Positions 33,675 to 42,622 of a DNA stretch of 64,000 nt are shown piece by piece. Numbering within the stretch: position 1 is the first letter of the stretch; every line of letters begins with the position of its first letter. The translations under genes were made by a program, and so were the position numbers. Where the stretch lies: contig CAMAQD010000003.1 of the NCBI GenBank assembly GCA_945860385.1, positions 97,914 through 161,913 of the forward strand, given 5' to 3'. The notes below the pieces were generated by a model. That model made no database searches, was not told the DNA's origin, and saw nothing but the letters and a program-made list of their open reading frames with translations. The stretch comes from Flavobacterium psychrophilum. GTDB taxonomy: Bacteria > Bacteroidota > Bacteroidia > Flavobacteriales > Flavobacteriaceae.

Positions 33675-34943
33675 TTATTCAGATTGCGAATCCTCACCTT
33701 CCCATTTTCCTACTACGGATGTTGCTAAAGCATTTCCTAAAACATTGGTAGCGCTTCTAAACATATCACAGAAATGGTCGATTGGAAGAATCAAAGCAAT
33801 ACCTTCAATTGGAATTTTAAACATCCCACATGTGGCCGCCACAATTACTAAACTGGCTCTTGGAACTCCTGCAATTCCTTTACTGGTAAGCATTAGTACC
33901 AAAAGCATCGTCATTTGCGTTCCCATATCCAATTCGATTCCGTAGGCTTGTGCAATGAATAAACTCGCAAATGTCATATACATCATACTGCCATCCAAAT
34001 TGAAAGAATAGCCCAAAGGCAACATAAAAGCAACTATTTTATCCTTTATTCCAAAACGTTCTAATTCCTCGGTTAATTTTGGAAAAACCGCTTCACTACT
34101 TGTTGTACTAAAGGCAATAATCAGTGGACCAACAATATGATTCAACAATGTTTTCATTCTTTTTCCAAGAAAAATAAATCCTATTGCTAAAAGAAAAATC
34201 CATAATGAACCAATTCCGACCAAAAACGAAGCGAAAAATTTGATATAAGTAAATACTAATTCGTTAAGATCTTTTATCGCAAAAACGCCAGCAATCGCGC
34301 CAAAAACGCCCATTGGAGCAAATTTCATCACATAATTTACCATTTTGAGTACAATATGAGATAATACTTCTATGGCATGAGTTACCGGTTTTGCATAATT
34401 GCCAATTGAAGCCGCTGCTAAACCGAAAAAGATAGAGAAAATTACAATTTGGATGATTTCATTATTCGCCATTGCTTCAACAATGCTCTTGGGAATAATG
34501 TGTTCGATAAAATTTTGGGCCGAAAAACTTTGCGTATTTCCTGTAACTTCTGCAGCAGCAGATAAATCAATATTGGATAAATTCAAGCCAACTCCAGGTT
34601 TCAAAACATTAACCCAAAACAGTCCTATTAAAAGCGAAATAAAAGAAGCACTAAAAAACCAACCTAATGCTTTTCCGCCCACTCTGCCTACGGTTTTTAT
34701 ATCGCCTAATTTAGCAATTCCAGGCACCAATGTACTGAATACCAGTACAGCAATTATCATTTGAACCAATCGAATAAAAACAGTAGCTAATATTTTTATC
34801 TTATCACTAAATTCTTTGGCAAAAGTTATATCATAATTATTATGAACATAAATGCCTAAAAATGCTCCTAAAAGCATGGCGATAACAATTTGAACGGTAA
34901 GATTTCCTAAAAAAGATTTTTTTTTGGTCTCGGTTTGGGTCAT
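33675..34943 (-). CDS. Dicarboxylate/amino acid:cation symporter (DAACS family)
   Basis: A 422-residue inner-membrane transporter of the GltP/DctA type. Family motifs are IIPKSIVEAMANNEIIQIVIFSIFFG, ISTTSSEAVFPK-like FSTTSSEAVFPKLTEELE (the serine-rich hairpin), YSFNLDGSMMYMTFASLFIAQAYG, SKGIAGVPRASLVI and PIDHFCDMFRSATNVLGNA. Sodium- or proton-coupled uptake of glutamate, aspartate or C4-dicarboxylates is expected; the exact substrate is not determined. It follows aroC on the same strand, with a long inverted repeat between them. Confidence 0.9.
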   Translation of the reverse strand: MTQTETKKKSFLGNLTVQIVIAMLLGAFLGIYVHNNYDITFAKEFSDKIKILATVFIRLVQMIIAVLVFSTLVPGIAKLGDIKTVGRVGGKALGWFFSASFISLLIGLFWVNVLKPGVGLNLSNIDLSAAAEVTGNTQSFSAQNFIEHIIPKSIVEAMANNEIIQIVIFSIFFGLAAASIGNYAKPVTHAIEVLSHIVLKMVNYVMKFAPMGVFGAIAGVFAIKDLNELVFTYIKFFASFLVGIGSLWIFLLAIGFIFLGKRMKTLLNHIVGPLIIAFSTTSSEAVFPKLTEELERFGIKDKIVAFMLPLGYSFNLDGSMMYMTFASLFIAQAYGIELDMGTQMTMLLVLMLTSKGIAGVPRASLVIVAATCGMFKIPIEGIALILPIDHFCDMFRSATNVLGNALATSVVGKWEGEDSQSE

Positions 34944-34952
34944 TTTTTTTTA

Positions 34953-35009
34953 GTGTTTAGTTTATAGTATTCCGTTTGAAGTTCGTACTGAACATTACAA
35001 ACTAAACAC
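34953..35009. repeat. Long inverted repeat between aroC and the symporter gene
   Basis: GTGTTTAGTTT (34953-34963) and its exact complement AAACTAAACAC (34999-35009) flank 35 bases. Within these GTTC-GTACT-GAAC forms a smaller hairpin. It could terminate or attenuate transcription between aroC and the downstream gene, but it lacks a clean U tract on the minus strand. Confidence 0.5.
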
Positions 35010-35017
35010 CAAAACTA

Positions 35018-36079
35018 TTATAAATAGGTTTTGTTTAACAAATAAAAATCGGCAAGAACAATGGCAGCCATCGCTTCTACAATGGGAACAGCACGAGGAA
35101 CAACACAAGGATCGTGACGACCTTTGCCTTGCATTTCTGCAATATTTCCTTGATTATCTAAAGATTCTTGTTTTTGCATAATTGTAGCTACCGGCTTGAA
35201 AGCTACTCGGAAATAAATATCCATTCCGTTGCTGATTCCACCTTGAATTCCTCCCGAAAGATTGGTTTTCGTGGTTCCATCAGGATTGTATAAATCATTG
35301 TGTTCGCTCCCTTTCATTTTTGCACCACAGAAACCGCTACCAAATTCAAATCCTTTTACAGCATTTATCGAAAGCATTGCTTTTCCCAATTCAGCGTGCA
35401 ATTTATCGAAAACGGGTTCTCCTAAACCAATTGGAACATTTTGAATTACGCAAGTTACGGTTCCGCCTACTGTGTCTCCTTGCTTTTTAATTACACGGAT
35501 GTACTCTTCCATTTCAGCAGCCATTTTTTCATCTGGGCAACGAACAGGATTACTTTCAATTTTTGAAAAATCTAAATCCTGATATGGTTTTTCTAAAAAA
35601 ATAGGCCCAACCGAAGAGACATAAGCATTGATTTTTATTTCTGGCAACATTTGTTTTGCAATCGCTCCAGCCACTACTCTACTAGCCGTTTCACGTGCCG
35701 AACTTCTGCCGCCGCCGCGATAATCACGAATACCATATTTTTTTTCATACACATAATCGGCATGACTAGGTCTGTAATTGTCTTTTATATGCGAATAGTC
35801 ATCCGATTTTTGATTGGTATTTGGAATGATAAATCCAATTGGAGTTCCTGTAGTTTTTCCCTCGAAAATTCCAGATAAGAATTGTACATCATCGGGTTCT
35901 TTGCGTTGAGTGACAATAGCAGATTGCCCCGGTTTTCTGCGAGACATTTCAATTTGAATTGCTTCTAAATCTATTGTAATTCCTGACGGACATCCGTCAA
36001 TAATTCCGCCTAAAGCCTCTCCGTGGGATTCACCAAATGTTGTTATTCTAAATAGGGTTCCGTAGCTATTTCCTGCCAT
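35018..36079 (-). CDS. aroC: Chorismate synthase
   Basis: A 353-residue enzyme making chorismate from EPSP with reduced FMN, the last common step of aromatic amino acid synthesis. [20 protein letters not shown] is the standard N-terminus, so the start is the ATG at 36079 and not the in-frame ATG 29 codons upstream (36166). Other motifs are [19 protein letters not shown], the [19 protein letters not shown] block, and [20 protein letters not shown]. The protein is complete. It stands apart from other shikimate pathway genes. Confidence 0.95.
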   Translation of the reverse strand: MAGNSYGTLFRITTFGESHGEALGGIIDGCPSGITIDLEAIQIEMSRRKPGQSAIVTQRKEPDDVQFLSGIFEGKTTGTPIGFIIPNTNQKSDDYSHIKDNYRPSHADYVYEKKYGIRDYRGGGRSSARETASRVVAGAIAKQMLPEIKINAYVSSVGPIFLEKPYQDLDFSKIESNPVRCPDEKMAAEMEEYIRVIKKQGDTVGGTVTCVIQNVPIGLGEPVFDKLHAELGKAMLSINAVKGFEFGSGFCGAKMKGSEHNDLYNPDGTTKTNLSGGIQGGISNGMDIYFRVAFKPVATIMQKQESLDNQGNIAEMQGKGRHDPCVVPRAVPIVEAMAAIVLADFYLLNKTYL

Positions 36080-36283
36080 TATAATTAGTTTTGAACAAAT
36101 ATAATATTTTAGTTCAAAGTTCAAAAGTTTAAAGAACGAAGTTTTGAAAAGCAATTTGGAATCCACTGATTTTTAGACCTTTTTTTACTTATACTTAAAA
36201 TTTTTGAGTTAAATAAAAGGATAAAAAATGAGCCTTAAAAAAACTTTGAATTGCTGTATAATTTTTTTTATTAACAGAAGTTA

Positions 36284-36291
36284 TATATTTG
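36284..36291 (+). promoter_or_regulatory. -7 promoter box of the outer-membrane barrel gene
   Basis: TATATTTG, a match to TAnnTTTG, lies 25 bases before the start codon and predicts a leader of about 18 bases. The 235-bp divergent spacer from aroC holds no other visible feature. Confidence 0.5.
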
Positions 36292-36315
36292 TAGAACCAA
36301 AAAAAATAAAAAATT

Positions 36316-36747
36316 ATGAAAAAAATCGTTTTAATGTTGGCACTATTTTGTGCTAGTCAATTTGTAAATGCTCAAGAAATTGGTTTCCGTTTAGGAGATG
36401 TAGCTGGCGGAAGCGCAGCAGTTGATGGCGTTTTCGCACTTGGAAAATTTAGCAGAGTTCACGCCGATATTTCTTTTGGAGACGGCGGTGTTGGAGTTGA
36501 AGCTCTTTGGGACTTTCTTTACAAACCCGTAGATGGTGAAGCTCTAAAATGGTATGTTGGAGTTGGTCCATCAATGGTAATTAATGACAATTTTTTCTTA
36601 GGAGCTAGTGGCGAAATTGGTTTAGAATATCGTTTTGAAGAAGTTCCAATTGTATTGGGTTTAGATTGGAGACCTACATTATGGGTGGTTGAAGAAACCG
36701 ATTTTCATGCAGGAGGTTTTGGTTTTAATGCTAGATATGTTTTTTAG
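36316..36747 (+). CDS. Small outer-membrane beta-barrel protein
   Basis: A 143-residue protein with a signal peptide (1-19, cut after VNA or NAQ). Short amphipathic strands rich in Gly and aromatics follow: IGFRLGDVAGGSAAVDG, GVGVEALWDFLYK, KWYVGVGPSMVI, FFLGASGEIGLEYRF. The protein closes with the aromatic C-terminal residue F (FGFNARYVF) typical of outer-membrane barrels. Six to eight strands fit the length. No functional assignment beyond a small porin-like or structural barrel is possible. It has its own promoter and terminator, so it is a single-gene unit. Confidence 0.75.
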   Translation: MKKIVLMLALFCASQFVNAQEIGFRLGDVAGGSAAVDGVFALGKFSRVHADISFGDGGVGVEALWDFLYKPVDGEALKWYVGVGPSMVINDNFFLGASGEIGLEYRFEEVPIVLGLDWRPTLWVVEETDFHAGGFGFNARYVF

Positions 36748-36774
36748 AAAATACCGTTTATAGCCAACAAAAAT

Positions 36775-36805
36775 GGGTTTCAGCACATTCCTGAAACCCT
36801 TTTTT
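36775..36805 (+). terminator. Terminator after the barrel protein gene
   Basis: GGGTTTCAG (36775-36783) pairs with CTGAAACCC (36791-36799), followed by six T. It overlaps the stop codon of the convergent gene. Confidence 0.88.
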
Positions 36806-37232
36806 ATTTGATGATAATTTCTTTTTTAGAATTTATTTTGACTACACAATAGGGAGTTGTAATTTCTTCTGTAACCATTGCATTCTTTTCTGGCGCAGTT
36901 TCTTTAATAGTAATAATTATATTTTTTTCAGTTTCTACAACAGATTCAATCCCAATTTTATTTCCTCCAGAAGTTTTTTCACCCATATTTAAAACTACAA
37001 AATTTGAAGTTTGAATATCGTTTGGTTTGATTTTGTCTTTTAATTTTTCATCGTTTTGCAGCATTGCGATTTCGTTTTCTTCAGATAGAATCTCAAAAAA
37101 GCGAATACTGGCTCCTCCGTCCGTTTGTTGCGTCAAAACCTCATATAAGGAATTCGATACTGATTTTTTGGAAGAGGATGCTCCACAAGAAACCAAAATC
37201 AAAGTGAGAATTAACAAAAGTCCTTTTTTCAT
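36804..37232 (-). CDS. Lipoprotein with PrcB_C-like domain
   Basis: A 142-residue lipoprotein (lipobox LILVSCGAS, Cys at residue 16). After a short linker the domain resembles the C-terminal domain of treponemal PrcB: NFVVLNMGEKTSGGNKIGIESV, then KNIIITIKETAPEKNAMVTEEITTPYCVVKI. In the spirochaete system PrcB belongs to a protease complex; in Flavobacteria such small lipoproteins are of unknown role. Its start overlaps the bshA stop in the ATGA arrangement, so the two are translationally coupled. Confidence 0.7.
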   Translation of the reverse strand: MKKGLLLILTLILVSCGASSSKKSVSNSLYEVLTQQTDGGASIRFFEILSEENEIAMLQNDEKLKDKIKPNDIQTSNFVVLNMGEKTSGGNKIGIESVVETEKNIIITIKETAPEKNAMVTEEITTPYCVVKINSKKEIIIK

Positions 37233-38362
37233 AAAAATTTATTTATGGCTTTAAGATACAGTTCTTCATAAACGGGTAGAATATTTTCAATATCAAATTG
37301 CTTTGCAACTGATAACGCATTTTCTTTAAATTTATTCAATGTAGCATCGTCTTTCAATATTTTCAAAGCATTTTCGGCCATTTCATCCGTATTTCCTGTA
37401 TTACTCAAATAACCTGAAATGCCTTCAAAATTCACTTCGGGCAAACCTCCAGAATTGCTGGAAATTACAGGAACACCCCAAGCCATTGCTTCGAGAGCGG
37501 CAAGACCAAAACTTTCGGTTTCCGAGGGCAGCAAAAACAAATCGGTATAACTCAATATTTTGTCAATTTCATTACTGTTTCCGAAGAAAATCACTTTGTC
37601 TTGAATTCCCAATTCCTGACATAAATACTCTGCTTTTTCTTTCTCTGGACCATCACCAACCATCATCAATTTGGCAGGAATTTGTTGTTGAATCTTATCA
37701 AATATTTTAATAATATCAGGGATTCGCTTTACTTTTCTAAAATTACTAATGTGTGTAATTATCCTTTCGTTTTCATTAGCCATAACTGATCGCCGGCAAG
37801 AAATACTAGGATCGATGGTGTTTTTATCCAATTCGATAAAATTGGGAATTACCTGAATTTCATTTTTAATATTGAATAACTTCAGTGTGTCTTCTTTCAA
37901 ACTTTGGGAAACCGAAGTCACAAAATCAGATTTGTTGATACTAAAAGTTACCGCAGTTTTATAGAAAGGATGGTTTCCTACCAAGGTAATATCGGTTCCG
38001 TGAAGTGTAGTAATCATTGGGAGGTTGATGCCTTCGTCTTTAAGCATTTGCTTGGCCATATAACCTGCATAAGCGTGTGGAATAGCATAATGAACGTGCA
38101 ATACTTCTATTTTATGCAGTTTAACCATATCGACTAATTTGCTTGACAAAGCCAATTCATATGGTTGAAAATGAAACAAAGGATATTCCGGAACGTTCAC
38201 TTCGTGATAATGCACATTTGGATTCAGCAATGCCAAACGAACAGGCTGACTGTACGTAATAAAATGAATTTCGTGACCACGACGAGCCAGTTCCAGCCCT
38301 AACTCTGTAGCCACTACGCCACTACCGCCAAAAGTTGGATAACAAACTATTGCTATTTTCAT
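37229..38362 (-). CDS. bshA: N-acetyl-alpha-D-glucosaminyl L-malate synthase BshA
   Basis: A 377-residue GT4 glycosyltransferase that links GlcNAc from UDP-GlcNAc to L-malate, the first step to bacillithiol. The N-terminal KIAIVCYPTFGGSGVVATELG, the THLHGTDITLVG-like TTLHGTDITLVGNHPFY segment, and the donor site PSETESFGLAALEAMAWGVPVI are strongly typical. Bacillithiol is the main low-molecular thiol in many Bacteroidota and may support arsenate reduction or oxidant defence here; that link is only inferred. The other Bsh genes are not in the window. Confidence 0.92.
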   Translation of the reverse strand: MKIAIVCYPTFGGSGVVATELGLELARRGHEIHFITYSQPVRLALLNPNVHYHEVNVPEYPLFHFQPYELALSSKLVDMVKLHKIEVLHVHYAIPHAYAGYMAKQMLKDEGINLPMITTLHGTDITLVGNHPFYKTAVTFSINKSDFVTSVSQSLKEDTLKLFNIKNEIQVIPNFIELDKNTIDPSISCRRSVMANENERIITHISNFRKVKRIPDIIKIFDKIQQQIPAKLMMVGDGPEKEKAEYLCQELGIQDKVIFFGNSNEIDKILSYTDLFLLPSETESFGLAALEAMAWGVPVISSNSGGLPEVNFEGISGYLSNTGNTDEMAENALKILKDDATLNKFKENALSVAKQFDIENILPVYEELYLKAINKFL

Positions 38363-38461
38363 GTGTATATTTTGATGAAAAAAACTTAATAAATTAGCAT
38401 TTCCCGAATAGGAAAGATGAATACGTATAAAAAATACTAAACTTGTTCCTGAAATTTTATA

Positions 38462-38944
38462 CTAAAAAAAACGACTGTGCCAACTATCCATAGCCGGAAC
38501 TTCCCAAGATTCGTTATACTCTTCAATGTTGTTGACCAAATTATTGAAAACGATAGTGTTTTCGGTAACGGCTTTTTCTTTGGCCATTTTCTTGAAATCA
38601 ATCAAGGTTTTGTGAGCAATGTGTTCACCATTTTTGAAAGTTACATTCATTTTATCAAGCAAATCGACATTGTATTTTTGCTCCAATTTTTGAATAAATT
38701 GCACCGAAGAATCTATAGAGCAACCTGTCGCTGCTTGCACATCCTGATTAACAGCAATTATTATAAATCGATTGTATTTCATTTGATAGGAACATTCAAG
38801 ACCAACGCTATGTGCTTCCCATTTTTCAAGAAAGGAAATCACATCAGCCTCTATTTCGGTGAATTCTACATCCGAAAATTTTCTGTTGGATTGATAAATC
38901 CAGATTTTGGATTCTAATGGTAAATTTTCGAAAGGTATAAGCAT
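38462..38944 (-). CDS. Conserved flavobacterial protein of unknown function
   Basis: A 160-residue soluble protein without signal peptide, opening LIPFENLPLESKIWIYQSNR and ending WEVPAMDSWHSRFF. A central region has CSIDSSVQFIQKLEQKYNVDLLDK. Homologues in Flavobacteria are sometimes labelled ABC transporter ATPase, but no Walker A, signature or Walker B motif is present, so that label looks wrong. A 146-codon frame exists on the opposite strand over the same bases, but its protein is Phe/Ile/Asn-rich and unlike a real domain. The minus-strand frame also matches the direction of the neighbours. Confidence 0.7.
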   Translation of the reverse strand: MLIPFENLPLESKIWIYQSNRKFSDVEFTEIEADVISFLEKWEAHSVGLECSYQMKYNRFIIIAVNQDVQAATGCSIDSSVQFIQKLEQKYNVDLLDKMNVTFKNGEHIAHKTLIDFKKMAKEKAVTENTIVFNNLVNNIEEYNESWEVPAMDSWHSRFF

Positions 38945-38996
38945 TTGATTTTATATTTAAGATTGCAGTCCCGAAGCTTCAGGAGCAGATTGTAAA

Positions 38997-39374
38997 TTAT
39001 TTGTTAGACTGTTTTTTAAAGGTATAAACATATGTATCATTATTCACATTTTCATTTCTGATTGTTTTAACATCTACATATTCAAAACCATTTTTAAATA
39101 AAAAGTTGGAGGCATCTACAAAAGAATAAAATTGCATTTGTTGTCCACTTTCGTCTAATAAAAAATCATTTTTCCTTGATTTGCTATCTTGACCATAATC
39201 TATTTTTATATTTATCATTGAATTAAATAATTCAGCATAATTATAAGTAATTTGTAGGTACTGTGTGTCTAATTCAGTTAGTAATTTACCATTTACAGTT
39301 TGAGAATAGATAGAAACATTACCTGAAAATAGTACAAAAAATAAAATTATTATTATCTTATAGGTATTTTTCAC
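38997..39374 (-). CDS. Small exported protein of unknown function, GTG start
   Basis: A 125-residue protein with a signal peptide (IIIILFFVLFSGNVSIYSQ, cut near residue 25) starting at a GTG. The mature part is short and beta-rich, including YLQITYNYAELFNSMINI and a KNGFEYVDVKT strand. I do not recognise the family. The gene follows the CCG-domain Fe-S gene by 25 bp on the same strand, so it may be the last gene of that transcript. Confidence 0.55.
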   Translation of the reverse strand: MKNTYKIIIILFFVLFSGNVSIYSQTVNGKLLTELDTQYLQITYNYAELFNSMINIKIDYGQDSKSRKNDFLLDESGQQMQFYSFVDASNFLFKNGFEYVDVKTIRNENVNNDTYVYTFKKQSNK

Positions 39375-39399
39375 GGCTTAATTAGTATTAAATTCAGGA

Positions 39400-40191
39400 T
39401 TACAAATCCATTGCATTGGCAATTAATTCGGCGATGTCAATTACTTTTACTTCGCCTTCTTTTTCTTTGTTTTTGATTCCATCAGTCATCATTGTGTTGC
39501 AAAAAGGACAACCAGCGGCAATAATATCGGGTTTGGTTTCAAGAGCATCTTCGGTTCTTTCGAGGTTTACTTCTTTGTTGCCGGGTTCTGCATCTTTAAA
39601 CATTTGTGCTCCGCCAGCTCCACAACATAATCCATTGGCACGAGAACGTTTCATTTCGACCAATTCGGCATCCAGTTTTTTGATTAAATCTCTTGGAGCT
39701 TCATAGACATTATTGGCTCTTCCCAGATAACAAGGGTCGTGAAATGTAATTCTTTTTCCTTTGAATTGCCCACCTTCGATGGTTAATCTTCCATCGTCGA
39801 GCAAGGATTTTAGAAATTCGGTGTGGTGAAGAACCTCATATTTTCCGCCCAATTCAGGGTATTCATTTTTCAAAGTATTAAAACAATGTGGGCAAGCGGT
39901 TACGATTTTTTTTATTTCGTAGCCATTAAGTACTTCAATATTAGTCATTGCTTGCATTTGAAATAAAAACTCGTTTCCAGCTCTTTTTGCGGGATCGCCT
40001 GAACAACTTTCTTCGGTACCGAGAACTGCAAAGGAAACATTGGAACGATTCAAAATTCGGACAAATGCCTTTGTGATTTTTTTTGCTCTATCATCAAAAC
40101 TTCCTGCACAACCTACCCAAAACAATACTTCAGGTTGTTTGCCTTGAGATAACATTTCGGCCATTGTTGGCACTACTAAAACTTCTGACAT
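39400..40191 (-). CDS. CCG-domain (Fe-S) oxidoreductase subunit, HdrB-like
   Basis: A 263-residue protein with two cysteine-rich CCG domains. The first has FWVGCAGSFD, ACPHCFNTLKNEYPELGG; the second has FHDPCYLGRANN, GLCCGAGGAQMF and AGCPFCNTMM. These bind noncubane or [4Fe-4S] clusters in heterodisulfide-reductase B, GlpC and LldE relatives. Its partner is the membrane ferredoxin protein encoded 72 bp upstream. Together they look like an HdrDE-type module passing electrons between the quinone pool or a membrane carrier and an unknown thiol or hydroxyacid substrate. Confidence 0.8.
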   Translation of the reverse strand: MSEVLVVPTMAEMLSQGKQPEVLFWVGCAGSFDDRAKKITKAFVRILNRSNVSFAVLGTEESCSGDPAKRAGNEFLFQMQAMTNIEVLNGYEIKKIVTACPHCFNTLKNEYPELGGKYEVLHHTEFLKSLLDDGRLTIEGGQFKGKRITFHDPCYLGRANNVYEAPRDLIKKLDAELVEMKRSRANGLCCGAGGAQMFKDAEPGNKEVNLERTEDALETKPDIIAAGCPFCNTMMTDGIKNKEKEGEVKVIDIAELIANAMDL

Positions 40192-40200
40192 ACTCTTTTT

Positions 40201-40248
40201 GTTTAATTGGTTAATTGGTTAAACGTTTAACCGATTAACCGATTAAAC
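40201..40248. repeat. 48-bp near-perfect palindrome between the two Fe-S genes
   Basis: The left arm (40201-40224, GTTTAATTGGTTAATTGGTT then AAAC) and the right arm (40225-40248, GTTTAACCGATTAACCGATT then AAAC) match as reverse complements at 22 of 24 positions, with no spacer. Each arm is itself a tandem of TTAATTGG or ATTAACCG units. The two mismatches would be G-U pairs only in a plus-strand RNA. CTTTTAAA tandem units follow it (40248-40265). It could be a regulator site, a cruciform or a dispersed repeat. Confidence 0.6.
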
Positions 40249-40263
40249 TTTTAAACTTTTAAA

Positions 40264-41598
40264 CTATATTTCGTTTTTCCAATTCAATCTATCTTGCTGG
40301 TTGTATTGCCAAGGCGCTCCATTGTTTTCGATATTGGTCATCATTGCGTTCAATGAAGTTGGCGCAGCGCTTTGCTCCATAACCAAATAACGACGCAAAT
40401 CGATAATAATAGAAAGCGGACTGATATTTACCGGACATTCTTCGACGCAAGCATTGCAGGAGGTACAAGCCCACAATTCTTCGGGTGTGATGTAATCGTT
40501 GAGTAATGATTTGTTGTCTGGAACGAAAATTCCTTTATTAGCATCGATATTTTTCCCCACTTCCTCTATTCTGTCTCGGGTATCCATCATAATTTTGCGT
40601 GGAGACAATTTTTTTCCTGTTAGGTTAGCAGGACAAGACGATGTACAACGACCACATTCGGTACAAGTGTAGGCATTCAATAACTGCACCCAATTCAAAT
40701 CCTGAATATCGCTTGCGCCAAATTTACTCGGCAAGGCATTTTCATCGACAACCGGCGTGGCGTACGGATCAGCGTTGGGATCCATCATCAATTTTACTTC
40801 ATTGGTTACAGATTCTAAATTAGAGAGTTGCCCTTTTGGATTCAAATCTGCAAAATAGGTATTAGGGAAAGCCAACAGAATATGAAGGTGTTTTGAATAA
40901 TACAAATAATTCATAAATACCAAAATCCCAATAATGTGCAACCACCAAAATAATTCGTTTAGAAGCATTACTAATTCGTTGGAAACGCCATTGAATAAAG
41001 GTTCTAAAAATTGACTTATTGGAAAAGAACCTGCTTGGATGAAATGCGAAAAACCTCCGGGAATGTTTTGCAAATGCAAATCAGAAGCATTCATTAATAG
41101 AAATAATGACATTAACACGACTTCAAAATAAAGGATATAATTGGCATCTTTTTTGGGGAAACCGCTTAAATCTTTATGAATGAATCGTTTTAGTTTAATG
41201 ATGTTTCTTCTTGTCCAAAAAGCAAAAACGGCAACTAAAACCAATAAAGCCAGTATTTCGAAAGAAGCAATTAACACATTATAGAAAGTTCCTAGGAAGG
41301 CAAAAATTCTATGAGTTCCAAACAAACCATCAATAATAATCTCTATTAATTCGATATTAATGATAATGAATCCTGCGTAAACAATGATATGAAGTATTCC
41401 CGCCACAGGTCTTTTTACCATTTTGGATTGTCCCAAAGCAATCATCGCCATATTTGTCCAACGGGCTTTGGGATTGTCACTGCGATTTATGGCGGTTCCA
41501 AGATTTATGTTTCTGGTGATTTTTTTTATGTTATTAAAAAAATAACCAAATCCTATTATCAGAAGAATTGCAAACAAAACAGCATCTAAATATTCCAT
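40264..41598 (-). CDS. Membrane Fe-S protein, HdrC/E-like electron carrier
   Basis: A 444-residue protein. The N-terminal half has about five membrane helices (AVLFAILLIIGFGYFF, GILHIIVYAGFIIINIELIEII, VLIASFEILALLVLVAVFAFW, EVVLMSLFLLM, ELFWWLHIIGILVFMNYL). The C-terminal half carries two [4Fe-4S] motifs, CTECGRCTSSCP and CTSCNACVEECP. A quinone- or heme-linked membrane part that feeds the CCG protein downstream fits the HdrE/HdrC arrangement. Histidines in the helices could bind heme, but the pattern is not decisive. The substrate of the module is unknown. Confidence 0.78.
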   Translation of the reverse strand: MEYLDAVLFAILLIIGFGYFFNNIKKITRNINLGTAINRSDNPKARWTNMAMIALGQSKMVKRPVAGILHIIVYAGFIIINIELIEIIIDGLFGTHRIFAFLGTFYNVLIASFEILALLVLVAVFAFWTRRNIIKLKRFIHKDLSGFPKKDANYILYFEVVLMSLFLLMNASDLHLQNIPGGFSHFIQAGSFPISQFLEPLFNGVSNELVMLLNELFWWLHIIGILVFMNYLYYSKHLHILLAFPNTYFADLNPKGQLSNLESVTNEVKLMMDPNADPYATPVVDENALPSKFGASDIQDLNWVQLLNAYTCTECGRCTSSCPANLTGKKLSPRKIMMDTRDRIEEVGKNIDANKGIFVPDNKSLLNDYITPEELWACTSCNACVEECPVNISPLSIIIDLRRYLVMEQSAAPTSLNAMMTNIENNGAPWQYNQQDRLNWKNEI

Positions 41599-41610
41599 AC
41601 TTGCTAGTTT

Positions 41611-42567
41611 TTATTTTAAAATGGTATCTTTTACCGGGGCAACGTAAGGTTTATTTTTCTTTCCGAAAACGGATACATTTACATAACGGGTTGGGTGAAG
41701 TCTGACGTCTTCTAACAATAATTCTAGTTCTTTTGAAGTTTTTTCTAAATTATTATACAAAGCTTCATCATTGATAAGTTTCCCCATCGTGCCTTTGCCT
41801 TGTTGAAGATTTGCCATCATTGTATCCACTTTTTCCAAGGTTTTTTGAAGATTTACGACTGTTTTTCCTAAATCGGCTTTGTCTAAGGAATCAGAAATTT
41901 TAGAAAAATTACTAGAAACCTTATTCAGATTGGTAACAACTCCTTTTATTTGTCCTTTATTGTCGTCAAGAATGGTATTGATACTCGAAGAAGCTTTGTG
42001 AAATTGCTCCATAGTTTGACTCAATTCTGCTAAACTTTTCTTTAAATCTTGTTGCCCTTTATTGTCTAAAACATTGTTTATTCCTGTCAATAAATTGTCG
42101 GCATTAAGCATCACTTTTTCGAATTTTGCCTGCAGCGGAACCAATTGTTTTTTTAAGGCTTCAGTTAAATCTAATTCGGAAAATCCAACTAAGATTTGTC
42201 CATCGGCACATTCGGATTTGTCGGCAAGGTTAGGATGTATTGCAATTTGTTTTCCATCGATAAAACCGGGTTTGTAAATCACCGCTGTACTGGTTTTAGA
42301 AATAGGAAAATCCGTTTTAAGTTGTAATTGAACCATAAGTTTTCCGTTGTTTTTGTCCAAAGAAATTTTGGTTACTTTTCCAACAATTAAACCATTTATG
42401 GTAACTGACGCGGATGGAGACAATCCTTCAACGTTGTCATATTGAACATAAAATGTTTTGTATTTATCTAAAAGGTCTCTACCTTTCAAATAACTGTATC
42501 CCCAAATAAAAAGTAAAATTGTCGAAATGACAAGGATGGCGGTTTTAATTTCTCGTGTTAATTTCAA
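41611..42567 (-). CDS. MlaD/MCE-domain membrane protein, TTG start
   Basis: A 318-residue protein anchored by one N-terminal helix (AILVISTILLFIWGYSYLKG) followed by a single MCE domain (about 35-120): YVQYDNVEGLSPSASVTINGLIVGKV. A long helical and coiled region comes next (NLLTGINNVLDNKGQQDLKK, VVTNLNKVSSNFSKI). It is the periplasmic substrate-binding part of an Mla-type lipid transport system; permease and ATPase genes are not adjacent. The start is TTG at 42567, since no in-frame ATG lies upstream near enough. It is 12 bp from the Fe-S membrane gene downstream and 55 bp from the amidase gene. Confidence 0.82.
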   Translation of the reverse strand: MKLTREIKTAILVISTILLFIWGYSYLKGRDLLDKYKTFYVQYDNVEGLSPSASVTINGLIVGKVTKISLDKNNGKLMVQLQLKTDFPISKTSTAVIYKPGFIDGKQIAIHPNLADKSECADGQILVGFSELDLTEALKKQLVPLQAKFEKVMLNADNLLTGINNVLDNKGQQDLKKSLAELSQTMEQFHKASSSINTILDDNKGQIKGVVTNLNKVSSNFSKISDSLDKADLGKTVVNLQKTLEKVDTMMANLQQGKGTMGKLINDEALYNNLEKTSKELELLLEDVRLHPTRYVNVSVFGKKNKPYVAPVKDTILK

Positions 42568-42622
42568 AGTATAAAATTTTAGGCAAATTTAATATAAATA
42601 AATTAAACTTGAAGTTAATAAT

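Noticed and set aside
38477..38917. 146-codon frame on the plus strand opposite the conserved hypothetical gene
   Set aside because: Its product is Phe/Ile/Asn-rich and domain-free. The minus-strand frame has protein-like composition and fits its neighbours.
40201..40265. Possible CRISPR-like array from TTAATTGG/ATTAACCG repeats
   Set aside because: Units are 8 bases and directly joined, with no spacers and no cas genes. It is a palindrome, not an array.
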